From NCBI GenBank assembly GCA_902500785.1, contig CABVRW010000003.1, positions 1 through 64,000 on the forward strand: 64,000 bases of DNA, given 5' to 3'. Positions 45,255 to 54,893 of this stretch are shown piece by piece. The notes below the pieces were generated by a model. That model made no database searches and was not told where the DNA came from. It saw nothing but the letters and a program-made list of their open reading frames with translations. The position numbers and the translations under genes were made by a program. Origin of the DNA: an uncultured Nitrospira sp. (GTDB lineage: Bacteria; Nitrospirota; Nitrospiria; Nitrospirales; Nitrospiraceae). Numbering within the stretch: position 1 is the first letter of the stretch; each line of letters opens with the position of its first letter.

Positions 45255-46007
45255 TCAGCTACGAACGCCGCTGACCAGCGTCAGCACCATGGCCGTGAGA
45301 TACATGAGACTGATACCGGCAAACATACCCGCCGCCACCTGCACTCGACGCGTCGCCGTGTACGATACGACCGTCAGCGAGAGCACCACATAGAGCAGCG
45401 AGCCTGCGGCCAGGGCGTAACAGCCGATTGCGACGTAGGAAGACACTCCCTGCCCGCTGAGGAACGTCCCGACACAGGTCGGCACCCCGGCGATCAGCCC
45501 CAGCAGAAAGACATCACGCCAGGACATCGGCGTTTTCCCGGCCGCCCCCACGATGCCGAACCCCTCGGTGCCATTGTGCAAACCAAAGCCGGCGACCAGT
45601 AAGGCGCTGAGCGTGTACTGGCCGCCGGCGTAACTGGCACCGATCGCGAGCCCCTCGCCGAGATTGTGTAACCCCATCCCCACCGCAATCATGTATGGCA
45701 GTGATAGGACGCGGCTTCCTGAGCGCCCGCCGAAAACCTGGCTGGACTCCAACGCGACCAAGCCGACAAAGCTCAGCCCGAGGCTGCCCAGAAACACCAC
45801 CCACGAGACCAGATCACGAGCGCCGGTCAGCTCCGTCGCCTCATGCATGAGATCGAAAAAGAGATACACGATCACCCCGGTCGCGACGCCGATCAGGCCG
45901 CCCTCCCAGGTCCTCGGCAATATTTTCCCAAGGAACAATGCCGCCAGGATCCCGAGATAGACAGGTATGACACCGGCGATCGCGCCCAGTCCGATCAGAT
46001 CCAACAT
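45255..46007 (-). CDS. ZIP-family divalent metal transporter
   Basis: A membrane protein of 250 residues with about eight spans. The two metal-binding helices are clear: GMGLHNLGEGLAIGASYAGG and FGLHNGTEGFGIVGAAG. The first cytoplasmic loop carries HEATELTGARD rather than a long histidine-rich loop. ZIP proteins bring zinc, iron or manganese into the cytoplasm. Single gene; the metal cannot be told from sequence. Confidence 0.92.
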   Translation of the reverse strand: MLDLIGLGAIAGVIPVYLGILAALFLGKILPRTWEGGLIGVATGVIVYLFFDLMHEATELTGARDLVSWVVFLGSLGLSFVGLVALESSQVFGGRSGSRVLSLPYMIAVGMGLHNLGEGLAIGASYAGGQYTLSALLVAGFGLHNGTEGFGIVGAAGKTPMSWRDVFLLGLIAGVPTCVGTFLSGQGVSSYVAIGCYALAAGSLLYVVLSLTVVSYTATRRVQVAAGMFAGISLMYLTAMVLTLVSGVRS

Positions 46008-46129
46008 GCCACACTTTTATCAGACCGACGGACGGAGAAGAAAGTTCTTTGTCACAGACGTCGCGCCTGCGACAGAAAACATTCTCTCCGACTCTCCAAA
46101 GATCGAAGCGGCCAGACCGCGCAGGGGCA

Positions 46130-46774
46130 TCAGAGACGACTCTCTGCGCCTTGGAGGGAATAGAGCGGCTGAACCGGTTGCCGACGGGCAATCGTCGCCA
46201 TCACAATCCGGTCGTAGACCGCCGTGTAGGCCATCGCCGTCTCAACGAGCGCATCCAGTGTCTCCTCGCATCGCCCATCCTGCTGCTGGGGAAGGTGCCA
46301 GGGAATGACGGCCTGCCAGTTGAGTTCGGGACATTGCCGGACCTGCTCGGAGGACGTCGCCACCAGGGCCAGTTCCTTGAACTCTCGGTAGAGCCTGAGG
46401 ACTTCCGGCGCATCCAATGAGCCATATACCGTCGCCACAATAGGGAACGGGCTTCGGCGCATCAACGGAAACGCCGTGAATCCCGCATGCACATGGATGA
46501 GATCGAACGGGGAGGCTGTGGACAGCGCCTTCTCCACCGCGAGCAACGTCAATGCTTCCGAGAGGTGACGTTTGGGCGCAGGATAGTGCCGAAGCGCCAG
46601 CGGAGCGACCGACACCAACGCGCCCGATACTCTACTGTCTCCGCTCGCGAACACCGTGACATCATGACCGAATCGGATCAAACCCTTCGTCAGGAATGCG
46701 ACGCCGCGGGCTTCCGGACCGTCACTCTCGATCGACACCTCTTCTACACACGGACTGACATGAGCAATGCGCAT
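46130..46774 (-). pseudogene. Family-4-like glycosyltransferase with internal deletion
   Basis: A protein of 214 residues with a good ribosome-binding site (GGGAG). The first 160 residues are a GT-B acceptor domain (MRIAHVSPCVEEV, FLTKGLIRFGHDVTVFASGD, FDLIHVHAGFTAFP, PIVATVYGSLDAPEV, CPELNWQAVIPWHLP). Full-length members then have about 170 residues of donor-binding Rossmann domain with a GRxxxEK-type motif. Here that part is missing, and the sequence jumps to what looks like the extreme C-terminus (LVETAMAYTAVYDRIV). The reading frame is kept, so a short protein may still be made, but transferase activity is unlikely. Confidence 0.65.
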
Positions 46775-47195
46775 ACGCTTCTCCCTTTTCTTGTTCCTCG
46801 ATCACCCGGGTCGTTCCCTCGCTCAGGGCACGGTCCTCTCCCACGCATCTCAATCAAGCCGTGCTTACAGGATCCAGTTCGGCCGGATCGACGCCATGAC
46901 GGCTGTGGTTGAGGCTGTCTGTGCACCATCTGACGGTTCGACTCAACCGTACGGACAGGCATAGCAAAAGACCCGCACCTCACATCATGAGGGGGATGGT
47001 ACGACGGCAACATGAAAATTCGCTGAAGACTATATGAAAATTTGATGAGCGTGAGGCGAGATATGGAGAGTCAGCGTCACTCGAATGGATGTCAGCAGCC
47101 CGACGGCTCAGACAAGGGTTCTGTGCGCGAGACCTGACCTTGTTCCGCAGCCTACGGATGATGAGGAAGGATGTCTAGAGGAACACTGCGCGGGA
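46775..47195. other. Intergenic region
   Basis: There are 421 bases with no supportable gene. Frames of 65-89 codons occur on both strands without ribosome-binding sites or protein-like composition. It must contain the promoter of the glycosyltransferase gene and the 3' end of the small zinc-ribbon transcript, but I cannot place them. Confidence 0.4.
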
Positions 47196-47441
47196 TCACA
47201 CCGCTCGCGACTTGCAGACCGTCGACTGACAACTTTCACAGCGCGTCTGAAACCACCACGCGCCGTCAGGACTGAGGCCTTGCGCTTGCAGCACGGCCGA
47301 TTCATCCTGCCATAGCTCCTGCGCCGCATCATGCGGGCCGGCAACCTTCACCCGATTACACCCCCGACAGCGGAATAACACCGGGCGACCGAAGAAACGC
47401 TCTGATCCCTCTCCTGTCTTCTCCTGGCCACCGGTGCGCAT
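47196..47441 (-). CDS. Small CxxC protein (zinc-ribbon-like)
   Basis: A protein of 81 residues from the ATG at 47441, chosen because GGGAGGGTGT precedes it. Two CxxC pairs (FRCRGCNRVK and TRCESCQSTVCKS) suggest a single zinc site. The middle is predicted helical (AAQELWQDESAVLQ), followed by a tryptophan-rich turn (GAWWFQ). Family unknown; solitary gene. Confidence 0.65.
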   Translation of the reverse strand: MRTGGQEKTGEGSERFFGRPVLFRCRGCNRVKVAGPHDAAQELWQDESAVLQAQGLSPDGAWWFQTRCESCQSTVCKSRAV

Positions 47442-47585
47442 ACACCCTCCCGCCGTGATTGCCGAGCCTGCCACCCCTTATAAGACAGTTCGGCACCCTG
47501 CGGAACTCGTAAGGCCTGACAGTATCGGACGGAAGATTACGAGGGGTAGACGCTTGAGGGCACCAGCGGGAAATCCTAGGAGAGG

Positions 47586-48230
47586 TCAAGAAGAAGCCAA
47601 AATCCCGTGTGTTAGCGCATATTTGATCAGTTCGGCCGTGGTGCGCAGGTTCAGCTGCTCCATGATCTGCGCCTTGTGAAACTCCACGGTTCTGGTCGAA
47701 ATCTTGAGGCGGATTGCGATGTCCTTCACCGTTCGCCCTTCCGCCAGCAACTGCAACACCTCGCGCTGACGAAAGGTCAGCGTTTTCTTCTGGTACGGCT
47801 GACCCGGTGCGGCCGTGAGCAGCACCTCCAGCAAATCTTTCGCGATCAACGGCGTGATGTAGGTATGCCCGGCCCACACAGCCCGAATCGCCTGCTCCAG
47901 CTCGTCGACCGCCGATCGCTTCAGAACATACCCCGAAGCTCCGGCTTCGAAAGCGGATCGGACATAGTCTGCATCGGCATGCATGGTGACAAAAATCACC
48001 TTGATCGACGGGTGCGCTTTCTTGAGCTGCGTGGCCGCATCGATGCCGTTCAGTAAGGGCATCGACACGTCGAGAATCACGATATCGGGCTGTACCCGCT
48101 GCGCCGCCTCCAGGAGTGCCCGTCCGTCCTCAACCATCCCCACTAGGTCGCATTGATCGTCGAGGATGCGGCGGAAGCCTTCGAGCACTAAGGAATGATC
48201 GTCGGCCAATAACACCCGTGGCTTAGACAT
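47586..48230 (-). CDS. NarL/LuxR-family response regulator
   Basis: A protein of 214 residues from the ATG at 48230, behind GGGGGAAG. The receiver has ADDHS, phospho-Asp54 (VILDVSMP) and Lys in GYVLKRSAV. The C-terminal LuxR-type helix-turn-helix is LTFRQREVLQLLAEGRTVKD followed by ISTRTVEFHKAQIMEQL. The start lies within the 3' end of the kinase gene, so the two are translationally coupled as a two-component pair. Targets unknown. Confidence 0.93.
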   Translation of the reverse strand: MSKPRVLLADDHSLVLEGFRRILDDQCDLVGMVEDGRALLEAAQRVQPDIVILDVSMPLLNGIDAATQLKKAHPSIKVIFVTMHADADYVRSAFEAGASGYVLKRSAVDELEQAIRAVWAGHTYITPLIAKDLLEVLLTAAPGQPYQKKTLTFRQREVLQLLAEGRTVKDIAIRLKISTRTVEFHKAQIMEQLNLRTTAELIKYALTHGILASS

Positions 48231-49389
48231 GCGCACTTCCCCCTATCGGCACATCGACCTCGATGTGCGTCCCGTGCCCCGGCGCCGTCCTGATCTCCAA
48301 TGTGCCTTGTACCAACCGCACCCGCTCTTTCATGCTGAGCAACCCTAACCGTCCGCGCATCTGTGATGCCTGCATCGAATCGAATCCGACCCCGTTGTCC
48401 CGAATCGAGAGAGTAACTCTCCCTTCATCGCAAATCAATTCCACTTCCACCTCAGAGGCCTGGGCGTGATGGGCGACATTGTTGAGACTCTCCTGCGCAA
48501 TCCGATAGACGCTGGTGGCCAGATCGGAGGGAACCGGATTTACCGGATCGTGATGGACATACACCGCGTGAACCCCGGTGCTGGCCGAAAAGTCATCCAC
48601 CAACCGGCGAACGGCTTTGGTGAGCCCAAGATCGTCCAGAATCGACGGATGAAATCGATAGGCCATCTGCCGGACATCGTCCGACACCGCGGTCAAACGA
48701 CCCGTGATCGAACGCACCATGCTGATGATGGAGGCGAAATCTCCCGCTTCACCCTTTTCTATCCGTCGCAGGTCCATCGCCAACATCGCCAATCGTTGGT
48801 TCACGTCATCATGCAGATCACGCGCGATGCGGCGGCGTTCCCCCTCTTGAGCCGTCAGCAGTTGACCAGCCAGCGACCGGAGTTCCTCGCGACTGCCCCG
48901 TAACTCCTCCTGACTCACCTTCAACGACGTCTCGCTCTCTCTGAGCGATTGCTCCGTCTCCATTCGTTCGCCGATCTCCTCGACCAGCGCCTGGTTCACC
49001 ATCGCTAGTTCACGCGTACGCTCATCTACCCGAACCTCGAGCTCGTTGTGAGCATTACGGAGCGCCGCTTCGATTCTCCGACGCTGCATCGAATAGATGA
49101 CGGGAAACCAGATCGCCGTCAGACTAAAGAACCGGTTGCTGAGTCCCATCCAGAACGGAACATTTTGCAGCGTGACCCCCAGAAAGACATCGGAGAGGGC
49201 TAAAATCGAACACGTCCCGGCCACCAACAAAGGAACCTTGCGATTCTGAACCGCTAAGGACAGCACCACAAGGCCTCCATACAGCACACCGTTGCCGATG
49301 CCTAGTGGAAGATAGAGATCAAGGGTGTACAAACCGATTCCGAGGACAATGATGGTCAGAAGCAACAGTCTGTGGGAGGGCTGGGGCAT
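48223..49389 (-). CDS. NarX/DegS-type membrane sensor histidine kinase (HisKA_3)
   Basis: A protein of 388 residues from the ATG at 49389; the frame is open to a TTG at 49428. About four spans fill residues 5-105 (HRLLLLTIIVLGIGLYTLDL and later SLTAIWFPVIYSM), then a long coiled coil (RVDERTRELAMVNQALVEEI). The HisKA_3 phosphoacceptor is RRRIARDLHDDVNQRLAMLA. The ATPase domain has AQESLNNVAHHAQA, RDNGVGFD and GRLGLLSMKERVRLVQGTL. No dedicated periplasmic sensor is visible, so sensing may be through the membrane region. Partner of the overlapping LuxR-type regulator. Confidence 0.93.
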   Translation of the reverse strand: MPQPSHRLLLLTIIVLGIGLYTLDLYLPLGIGNGVLYGGLVVLSLAVQNRKVPLLVAGTCSILALSDVFLGVTLQNVPFWMGLSNRFFSLTAIWFPVIYSMQRRRIEAALRNAHNELEVRVDERTRELAMVNQALVEEIGERMETEQSLRESETSLKVSQEELRGSREELRSLAGQLLTAQEGERRRIARDLHDDVNQRLAMLAMDLRRIEKGEAGDFASIISMVRSITGRLTAVSDDVRQMAYRFHPSILDDLGLTKAVRRLVDDFSASTGVHAVYVHHDPVNPVPSDLATSVYRIAQESLNNVAHHAQASEVEVELICDEGRVTLSIRDNGVGFDSMQASQMRGRLGLLSMKERVRLVQGTLEIRTAPGHGTHIEVDVPIGGSAHV

Positions 49390-49829
49390 GGAGGAGCAAT
49401 TATCCTCCCTTCTCCATGGAGGCTTCAAGACGGTTCCTTAGCCGAGCCGTCTCCCACAAGGTGATCATCGCCTCGATCCCCAACCAGACCACTCTCACAG
49501 TCCGGGCCGGCCGCACCCTGATTTCTGGTTCAGGAATCCAATGTCCTGAGATCATCCGACGCCGCAGAACGCGCCCAGCCTCAACAAAATCACTCGTGCC
49601 GGACGGACATGCACTCCCTCGCCGACAAGACGAGACCTCCGGCTTGCGCGGAGGCGGAGTCCTCGCTGAGAGCGCATGTGCACCCGATAATCAATGGACA
49701 AACATCCACCTGTCCGGCATAATGCCTCAACGGTTCCGCACAGTAGTTCCTATCGATTTCCACGTATTCATTTCATGCTTCACGCACCGCTGCACTCGCC
49801 AGTGACCTTCCTCTGAGGCCACCTATTCT
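49390..49829. other. Divergent intergenic region between kinase and antiporter genes
   Basis: There are 440 bases. A plus-strand frame of 129 codons at 49416-49805 lacks a convincing start and overlaps the kinase promoter side; I do not accept it. Promoters for both divergent genes should lie here, but no strong consensus stands out. Confidence 0.4.
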
Positions 49830-51758
49830 GTGACCACCGCCCACGCCAGCATGACCTTCGCCATCGCACTGGTTGCCGGAGTGTTGGCCCAAAGTTTGGC
49901 CAAACACCTGCGGATTCCCGGGATCATCTTGCTGCTGGCAATCGGCGGCGCGCTGGGACCGGAGGGGTTCGACTGGGTGCATCCCGACTCCATCGGCGGG
50001 GGGTTGTTCGATCTGGTTGATTTGGCCGTGGCCGTCATCCTCTTCGAAGGCGGCCTGAATCTGGAAGCCTCCCGACTACGACGCCAGGAAACCCCCATCC
50101 GTCGGTTGATCACCTGGGGTGCCCTGATCACATTTGGGGGCGCCGTCGGTTCCGCCATGCTGTTTCTGCATTGGCCCCTGAGCTTGGCCGCCCTGTTCGG
50201 TAGCCTGGTCGTGGTCACCGGACCCACGGTCGTCGCGCCGCTCATCCGTGATATGCGGCTGCGCCCCGGCCTCAAGACCGTGATCGAGGCCGAAGGGGTC
50301 CTGATCGATCCGATCGGGGCGATTCTCGCCATTCTCGTGTTACACATCGTGCTCGCTCCCGGCGCCGAGACGTTGGCGAGCGAATTATACTTTCTCAGCA
50401 TGCGCCTGGGTTTTGGCATCCTGGCGGGGCTGGCCGGCGGGCTGATCATCGGCTGGCTCTTGCGTGTGCGGGGGCTCGTGCCGCAAGGACATGAGAACAT
50501 CTTTACGCTGGCGCTGGTCTATTTCTTATTTCAGGCCGCCGATCACATCATCTCCCACAGCGGCATCCTGGCCGTGACCGTGGCGGGCATCCTGGTCGGG
50601 AATATGGGAACTCAGGTGGATCGCGACCTCCGCGAGTTCAAGGACCAGCTCACGGTCATGTTCGTGGGTTTGTTGTTCATTCTTCTGTCCGCCGATATCC
50701 GTTGGGGAGACATGATCCAAATCGGATGGCCGGCGGTGTGGATCAACGGCGCCCTCATCCTCGTCGTCCGACCGCTCAGCGTGTTGCTGTCCACCTACCG
50801 GTCAGGGTTGGTCCTTCGCGAGCAACTCTTCCTGGCCTGGGTGGCACCTCGCGGCATTGTGGCCGCGGCCATGGCCACGCTGACCGCGGATGCCATGCTC
50901 CGGCAGCACGTCAACGGCGGAGAAGAACTTCGTGCCATGGTCTTCCTCACGATCGCCGTCACGGTGGTGCACGCCGGAACCACGGCCAGACTGGCGGCCT
51001 GGCTGTTGAATCTCCAACTCCCCGGTCGGAATGCCGTGGCCATTCTCGGCGCCCATGGGCTGGGTCTCGCTCTGGCACGTGAACTACACACAGAGGGCGT
51101 TCCCACCGTGTTTCTAGACGCTGACCCGAAGCGTTGTCGAGAGGCGCAGGAAGCTGGTTTCACCGTGGTCTTCGGCGATGCCCTGCAGGAGCGCACCCTT
51201 CAACGGGCGCATTTTGAGGTCGTCGACAAGGTGATCGGGCTCACCGCAAACGAACATCTCAACTGTCGGTTTGTGGCCCAAGCGCGGATGCTCTTTAAAG
51301 TGCCGACCGCCTATGTAGCGGTCGAGGCGCTGAACGGCACGGGTGAATCCAGTCCGTTGCGGCAATTAGAGGCAGAGGTGCTCTTCGAAGGTCCCCACGA
51401 TACAGAACGGTGGGACGTCCGCTGGCGACATGGCGACCTGGAAGTCATCCGGTGCGTATATGACTCGCCCAAGAATGAGACGCCTTCGTCCGACAAGCCG
51501 GCAGAACCGCCTGCAACCACACACTCCCTGGGAGAACATGGCGTGATCCTCACGATCCATGATGGGAAACGCATATTTCCGATGTGGCTGGGCTATCAAC
51601 CAAAGGCCGGAGATCACGCGGCAGTCGCGGTCTTCAAGCCACAGCGCGATGAAGCGATTACGCAGTTGGGAGAGGCCGGGTGGATCGTCGCACCCCCTTC
51701 TTCCGCTCCGGAAGAGACTCCCGCTCCTGTCAATCTGCAGAATCCTTCCCTCGCCTAA
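49830..51758 (+). CDS. Cation/proton antiporter (CPA1-like) with C-terminal TrkA-N/RCK domain
   Basis: A protein of 642 residues starting at GTG (an ATG at 49851 is possible). The first 390 residues hold about 12 spans with the antiporter core VVVTGPTVVAPLIRDM, EAEGVLIDPIGAILAI and GILAVTVAGILVGN, which includes the acidic D-P ion-binding position. Residues about 405-540 are a Rossmann RCK domain (AILGAHGLGLALARELHTEG, VFLDADPKR, VVFGDALQERTLQ) that normally gates K+ or Na+ transport by nucleotides. The last 100 residues are an extra cytoplasmic domain. Likely role in sodium/potassium and pH homeostasis. Confidence 0.88.
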   Translation: MTTAHASMTFAIALVAGVLAQSLAKHLRIPGIILLLAIGGALGPEGFDWVHPDSIGGGLFDLVDLAVAVILFEGGLNLEASRLRRQETPIRRLITWGALITFGGAVGSAMLFLHWPLSLAALFGSLVVVTGPTVVAPLIRDMRLRPGLKTVIEAEGVLIDPIGAILAILVLHIVLAPGAETLASELYFLSMRLGFGILAGLAGGLIIGWLLRVRGLVPQGHENIFTLALVYFLFQAADHIISHSGILAVTVAGILVGNMGTQVDRDLREFKDQLTVMFVGLLFILLSADIRWGDMIQIGWPAVWINGALILVVRPLSVLLSTYRSGLVLREQLFLAWVAPRGIVAAAMATLTADAMLRQHVNGGEELRAMVFLTIAVTVVHAGTTARLAAWLLNLQLPGRNAVAILGAHGLGLALARELHTEGVPTVFLDADPKRCREAQEAGFTVVFGDALQERTLQRAHFEVVDKVIGLTANEHLNCRFVAQARMLFKVPTAYVAVEALNGTGESSPLRQLEAEVLFEGPHDTERWDVRWRHGDLEVIRCVYDSPKNETPSSDKPAEPPATTHSLGEHGVILTIHDGKRIFPMWLGYQPKAGDHAAVAVFKPQRDEAITQLGEAGWIVAPPSSAPEETPAPVNLQNPSLA

Positions 51759-52195
51759 CAACGTGCGGATCATCGGCTCAGGTGCGCAGCCCCACGAAAT
51801 AGAGTTGACGTCACTCAGCCGACGGAAACCAAGCCCCTGATTCGTTCACGCCTGCCGTTTGATTCCGGACGTCCATGCAACAGGGAGTCGGACTGGAGAC
51901 ATCGATTGACCGCCAAGCCCAGCAAGAAAGGCTGGTGGTCGGATGCCGCTCTGTCCGGCTTACCGACCGACTGTGGTCCGCTGATTAGGAGGGAGAAAGA
52001 GCGATTATTTGATCAGGGTCGCTATTGAAACGGTTTTCCCAAATTGATTGCGATCTCATGAGCTTGAGGCGTTCCATTAATTCTATCTTTTCCCGTCCTT
52101 TCCCGTCCCGTCTAGTCTGGCCACAAAAGTGGTCCCACCGCGCGACCCGCCGTGAAGGTGTTGTCGCGTTCCTTGTCGTCCGTCGTCACCGGCAT
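51759..52195. other. Intergenic region between convergent genes
   Basis: There are 437 bases between the convergent antiporter and secreted-protein genes. I see no gene, RNA or strong terminator. A 67-codon frame at 52025-52228 is antisense to the end of the secreted-protein gene and is not protein-like. Confidence 0.4.
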
Positions 52196-52885
52196 TCAGT
52201 CTTCCACGCCCAGGCCGATCACGATTAGAACCGCATAGTCCTGCTTCGTGCAGCCCTCGACCGAAGGCATCGCTCCCCCTGGCACAACTGGAAACGCAGT
52301 CTTCTGCGCGTTTGCCGGCGAGCACGAACCACCAATCCCTGCCGGTGTATAGCGCGCGGAGCGGCAGGCCAGGTGCGTCACGTCATAGAGCGTCGCGCCT
52401 TTATCGAGCTCCCAGCGCCTGTCGCCATTCCCGTCGACGGGATGAATGGTCAGTACAGCCGTCACGTCGCGGGCGCCCGTGACCACGTATTTGCCGGGAG
52501 GGAGAGGAAAGGTCGGCTGCTCCATGATCAAGCCGTGCTCCTCCAGCCACCAGTCGGAGCCGTCGAATTTCCAGCGCGCCGGGGCGATGCCACCTGCATC
52601 CTTCAACCGTTTATAACTGTTCAGCTCGACGCCCCGAGGACCGGGGTCCAGAGGCCACAGACCCCACGATTGCGCGCCGCTCCCGGAGGTCGCACCTGGA
52701 TCGCCCAACGCCGCGATGAACTGTGTCGATATGCGCTGGACCTTCGTCTGACCTCCGGTTGCGGCGTGGGCTTGGCTTCGACTCAGATGGAATGAGGGGA
52801 GCACGAACGAACCGAGCAGCAAGAGAACCAGGATGAACAGATGACACGCAGAACGGGCCAAAGAACCACCCTCTTTTTTTGTCAT
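52196..52885 (-). CDS. Secreted hypothetical protein
   Basis: A protein of 229 residues with AGGAGTAAAG directly before the ATG. A signal or anchor helix covers about 13-32 (HLFILVLLLLGSFVLPSF). The mature part has strong, conserved-looking blocks (WGLWPLDPGPRGVELNSYKR, SDWWLEEHGLIMEQPTFPLP, PPGKYVVTGARDVTAVLTIH, LYDVTHLACRSARYTPA) and three or four cysteines. I do not recognise the family. It is the last chromosomal gene before the tRNA-Glu island. Confidence 0.8.
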   Translation of the reverse strand: MTKKEGGSLARSACHLFILVLLLLGSFVLPSFHLSRSQAHAATGGQTKVQRISTQFIAALGDPGATSGSGAQSWGLWPLDPGPRGVELNSYKRLKDAGGIAPARWKFDGSDWWLEEHGLIMEQPTFPLPPGKYVVTGARDVTAVLTIHPVDGNGDRRWELDKGATLYDVTHLACRSARYTPAGIGGSCSPANAQKTAFPVVPGGAMPSVEGCTKQDYAVLIVIGLGVED

Positions 52886-53133
52886 CTTTACTCCTGCGTG
52901 TATTCGGTGATTTTCTCAGGTTAAGTCGACGCTGAGATGAGTTGCAAGTCGCTGGGAAGCGAAACGATGAGGATGCGCTATTCCCACGATGGACATGGCT
53001 GGGATCAACAGCTGCGGCGCGCCGTTACACTGATCGAAACGACGGTGTTGTCGATGGATTGCCCTATAGGGAATCGTCCGTTGAACTGGACATTGCCCTC
53101 AAGGCGGTTAACTCATCGGAAGATCAGAAAAAA

Positions 53134-53179
53134 GTTGGTGGTCCCAACGGGATCTGAACCCGTGTCTGAGCCTTGAGAG
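53134..53179. repeat. Left attachment-site repeat (partial tRNA-Glu copy)
   Basis: These 46 bases match 61577-61622 except at position 53154 (C for T). They contain the tRNA-Glu 3' half from the anticodon loop through CCA, without the 5' half, and cannot encode a tRNA. Confidence 0.92.
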
Positions 53180-53308
53180 TCGATACCAAGCAGTTTTCAC
53201 AGTGGCTTGATTTTGCGAAAGTTTCCCCGTTTTTTCTTTTGAATTAAGCGGTTAACGGCATTCTATGGGTTCTACTAGGGCGAACCAATATTGAGTGTTC
53301 TGACATTT

Positions 53309-53328
53309 TCTAGCACAAATCTAGCACA
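53309..53328. repeat. Tandem 9-bp sites, candidate integrase arm-binding sites
   Basis: TCTAGCACA occurs at 53309-53317 and 53320-53328, 11 bp apart, which is one helical turn. A variant TTTAGCACA is at 61522-61530, and TTAGCACC on the minus strand lies near 61556, both close to the right attachment site. Short repeats at both ends of an element are typical of tyrosine-integrase arm sites. Confidence 0.5.
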
Positions 53329-53361
53329 CTCAAACTTACAGAGATTTCTTCTGACCGCTAG

Positions 53362-53389
53362 TTGACTAATCAATAATAATTGATATATC
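53362..53389 (+). promoter_or_regulatory. Promoter of the ars operon with overlapping ArsR operator
   Basis: TTGACT (53362-53367) and TATATC (53384-53389) are 16 bp apart. Between them lies a perfect dyad, ATCAAT-AATA-ATTGAT (53369-53384), of the AT-rich type bound by ArsR/SmtB repressors. Bound ArsR would cover the promoter and release it on arsenite binding. Confidence 0.65.
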
Positions 53390-53396
53390 GTCATTC

Positions 53397-53720
53397 ATGC
53401 GAATAAAGATGGCTAAAGGAATAGCCGATGTTGCCAAAGTGTTCCAGGCTCTGTCAGACGAAACCCGATTACTGATTCTGGAACAATTGAAGGACGGCGA
53501 GCAATGTGTGTGCGATCTCACGGACGTGTTTAAGACGGGGCAGTCACGTCTCTCCTTTCACCTCCGAGTGCTTAAAGATGCGGGGTTAATCTTGGCTCGA
53601 CCTGAAGGACGATGGATGTATTACTCGCTCAATCTCGACGGGGTGGAAGAGTTGCAGGATGTGGTGACCTCGCTCAAAGCTGCATCGTCCCGCGCCGCTA
53701 AGAGAGGGTGTTGTCCGTAA
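53397..53720 (+). CDS. arsR: ArsR-family arsenical-responsive repressor
   Basis: A winged-helix repressor of 107 residues; an ATG at 53409 is an alternative start. It opens with VAKVFQALSDETRLLILEQL and has the metal-binding helix with EQCVCDLTDV, the C-x-C pair that binds As(III) in ArsR. The recognition helix is SRLSFHLRVLKDAGL. A C-terminal GCCP adds a vicinal cysteine pair. First gene of the ars operon, with its dyad operator just upstream. Confidence 0.93.
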   Translation: MRIKMAKGIADVAKVFQALSDETRLLILEQLKDGEQCVCDLTDVFKTGQSRLSFHLRVLKDAGLILARPEGRWMYYSLNLDGVEELQDVVTSLKAASSRAAKRGCCP

Positions 53721-53770
53721 CTTTTTTTTGCCATAATTCATCAACGTTTCTTGATGTAATAGGTGTTCCG

Positions 53771-54871
53771 ATGGAAGTTGTCGTCACAGTCCAGCCGCAG
53801 AATCCCAAAGAAGCGAAACGATTAAATCTGTTCGAACGATATCTCACTCTGTGGGTTGGTCTTTGTATGGTCGCAGGAGTCTTGCTAGGGAAGGCAGCGC
53901 CGGGGCTCATTCAGGCCTTACGAGCGATGGAATTCGGAAGGGAGAGTCATGTGAACTTTCCCATGGCTGTGCTGATCTGGCTGATGATCACTCCGATGAT
54001 GATGAAAGTAGATTTTCGTGCGGTTTCGAAGGTGGGGCAACGACCTCAAGGCCTGTTCGTTACCCTCTTTGTCAATTGGGTGGTGAAACCGTTCTCCATG
54101 GCTTTCTTAGCCTGGGTCTTCTTTCGATTCGTGTTCTCAGCCTGGATAACCCCCAACGAAGCGGATCAGTACATCGCGGGAGCCATCATCCTTGCCGCCG
54201 CACCTTGTACGGCCATGGTCTTTGTCTGGAGTTATCTGACGGACGGCGACCCTACCTATACTTTGGTGCAGGTGTCGGTCAATGACTTGATCATGCTGGT
54301 GCTGTTTGCGCCGATTGTGGGCTTGCTGGTCAGTGGCGCATCGTCCCTCACGGTTCCGTTCGCGGTGCTGCTCTACTCGGTCGTGGGCTTTATTGTGATC
54401 CCCTTGGTGCTAGGAGTTCTGATCCGACAATGGGTCGTCCGACAGCGAGGGCAGCGATGGTTTGAAGACACGCTCTTGCCTCGGTTTGCTCCTATCACGA
54501 TTGGAGCCTTGCTGGTCACATTGGTCCTGATCTTTGCCTTTCAAGCCGAGAACATCCTCGGGAAACCTTTTCATGTCCTACTCATTGCGATTCCGATTCT
54601 TCTCCAGGTCTATTTCAATGCTTTCCTCGCCTATGGATTGATGAAGTGGTTAAAAGTGCCCTATGCGGTGGCAGCTCCAGGCGCATTGATTGGCGCGAGC
54701 AACTTCTTTGAACTCGCTGTAGCCACGGCTATTGCTTTGTTTGGCCCTGAATCAGGGGCGGCATTAGTGACCGTTGTCGGTGTGCTCGTTGAGGTCCCCG
54801 TCATGCTGTCGGTGTGCCATGTCTGCAATCAGACACGACACTGGTTTCCGCTGAAAGAGGTTCCGGCATGA
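53771..54871 (+). CDS. acr3: Arsenite efflux permease, ACR3 family
   Basis: Pumps As(III) out of the cell using the membrane potential. The protein has 366 residues from the ATG at 53771; the upstream part of the frame from 53708 is not typical. About ten spans are visible. ACR3 motifs include LNLFERYLTLWVGLCMVAGV, MMMKVDF, the cysteine helix IILAAAPCTAMVFVWSYLTD needed for transport, and ALIGASNFFELAVATAIAL. Second gene of the operon. Confidence 0.95.
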   Translation: MEVVVTVQPQNPKEAKRLNLFERYLTLWVGLCMVAGVLLGKAAPGLIQALRAMEFGRESHVNFPMAVLIWLMITPMMMKVDFRAVSKVGQRPQGLFVTLFVNWVVKPFSMAFLAWVFFRFVFSAWITPNEADQYIAGAIILAAAPCTAMVFVWSYLTDGDPTYTLVQVSVNDLIMLVLFAPIVGLLVSGASSLTVPFAVLLYSVVGFIVIPLVLGVLIRQWVVRQRGQRWFEDTLLPRFAPITIGALLVTLVLIFAFQAENILGKPFHVLLIAIPILLQVYFNAFLAYGLMKWLKVPYAVAAPGALIGASNFFELAVATAIALFGPESGAALVTVVGVLVEVPVMLSVCHVCNQTRHWFPLKEVPA

Positions 54872-54893
54872 CAGCCAGACCATAAGGTGGCCG

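Noticed and set aside
49416-49805. A 129-codon plus-strand frame upstream of the antiporter gene
   Set aside because: No ribosome-binding site, proline/arginine/threonine-rich composition and location in a divergent promoter region.
53134-53179. A second tRNA-Glu gene at the left island end
   Set aside because: Only the 3' half is present; the acceptor 5' strand and D-arm are missing, so it is an attachment-site copy.
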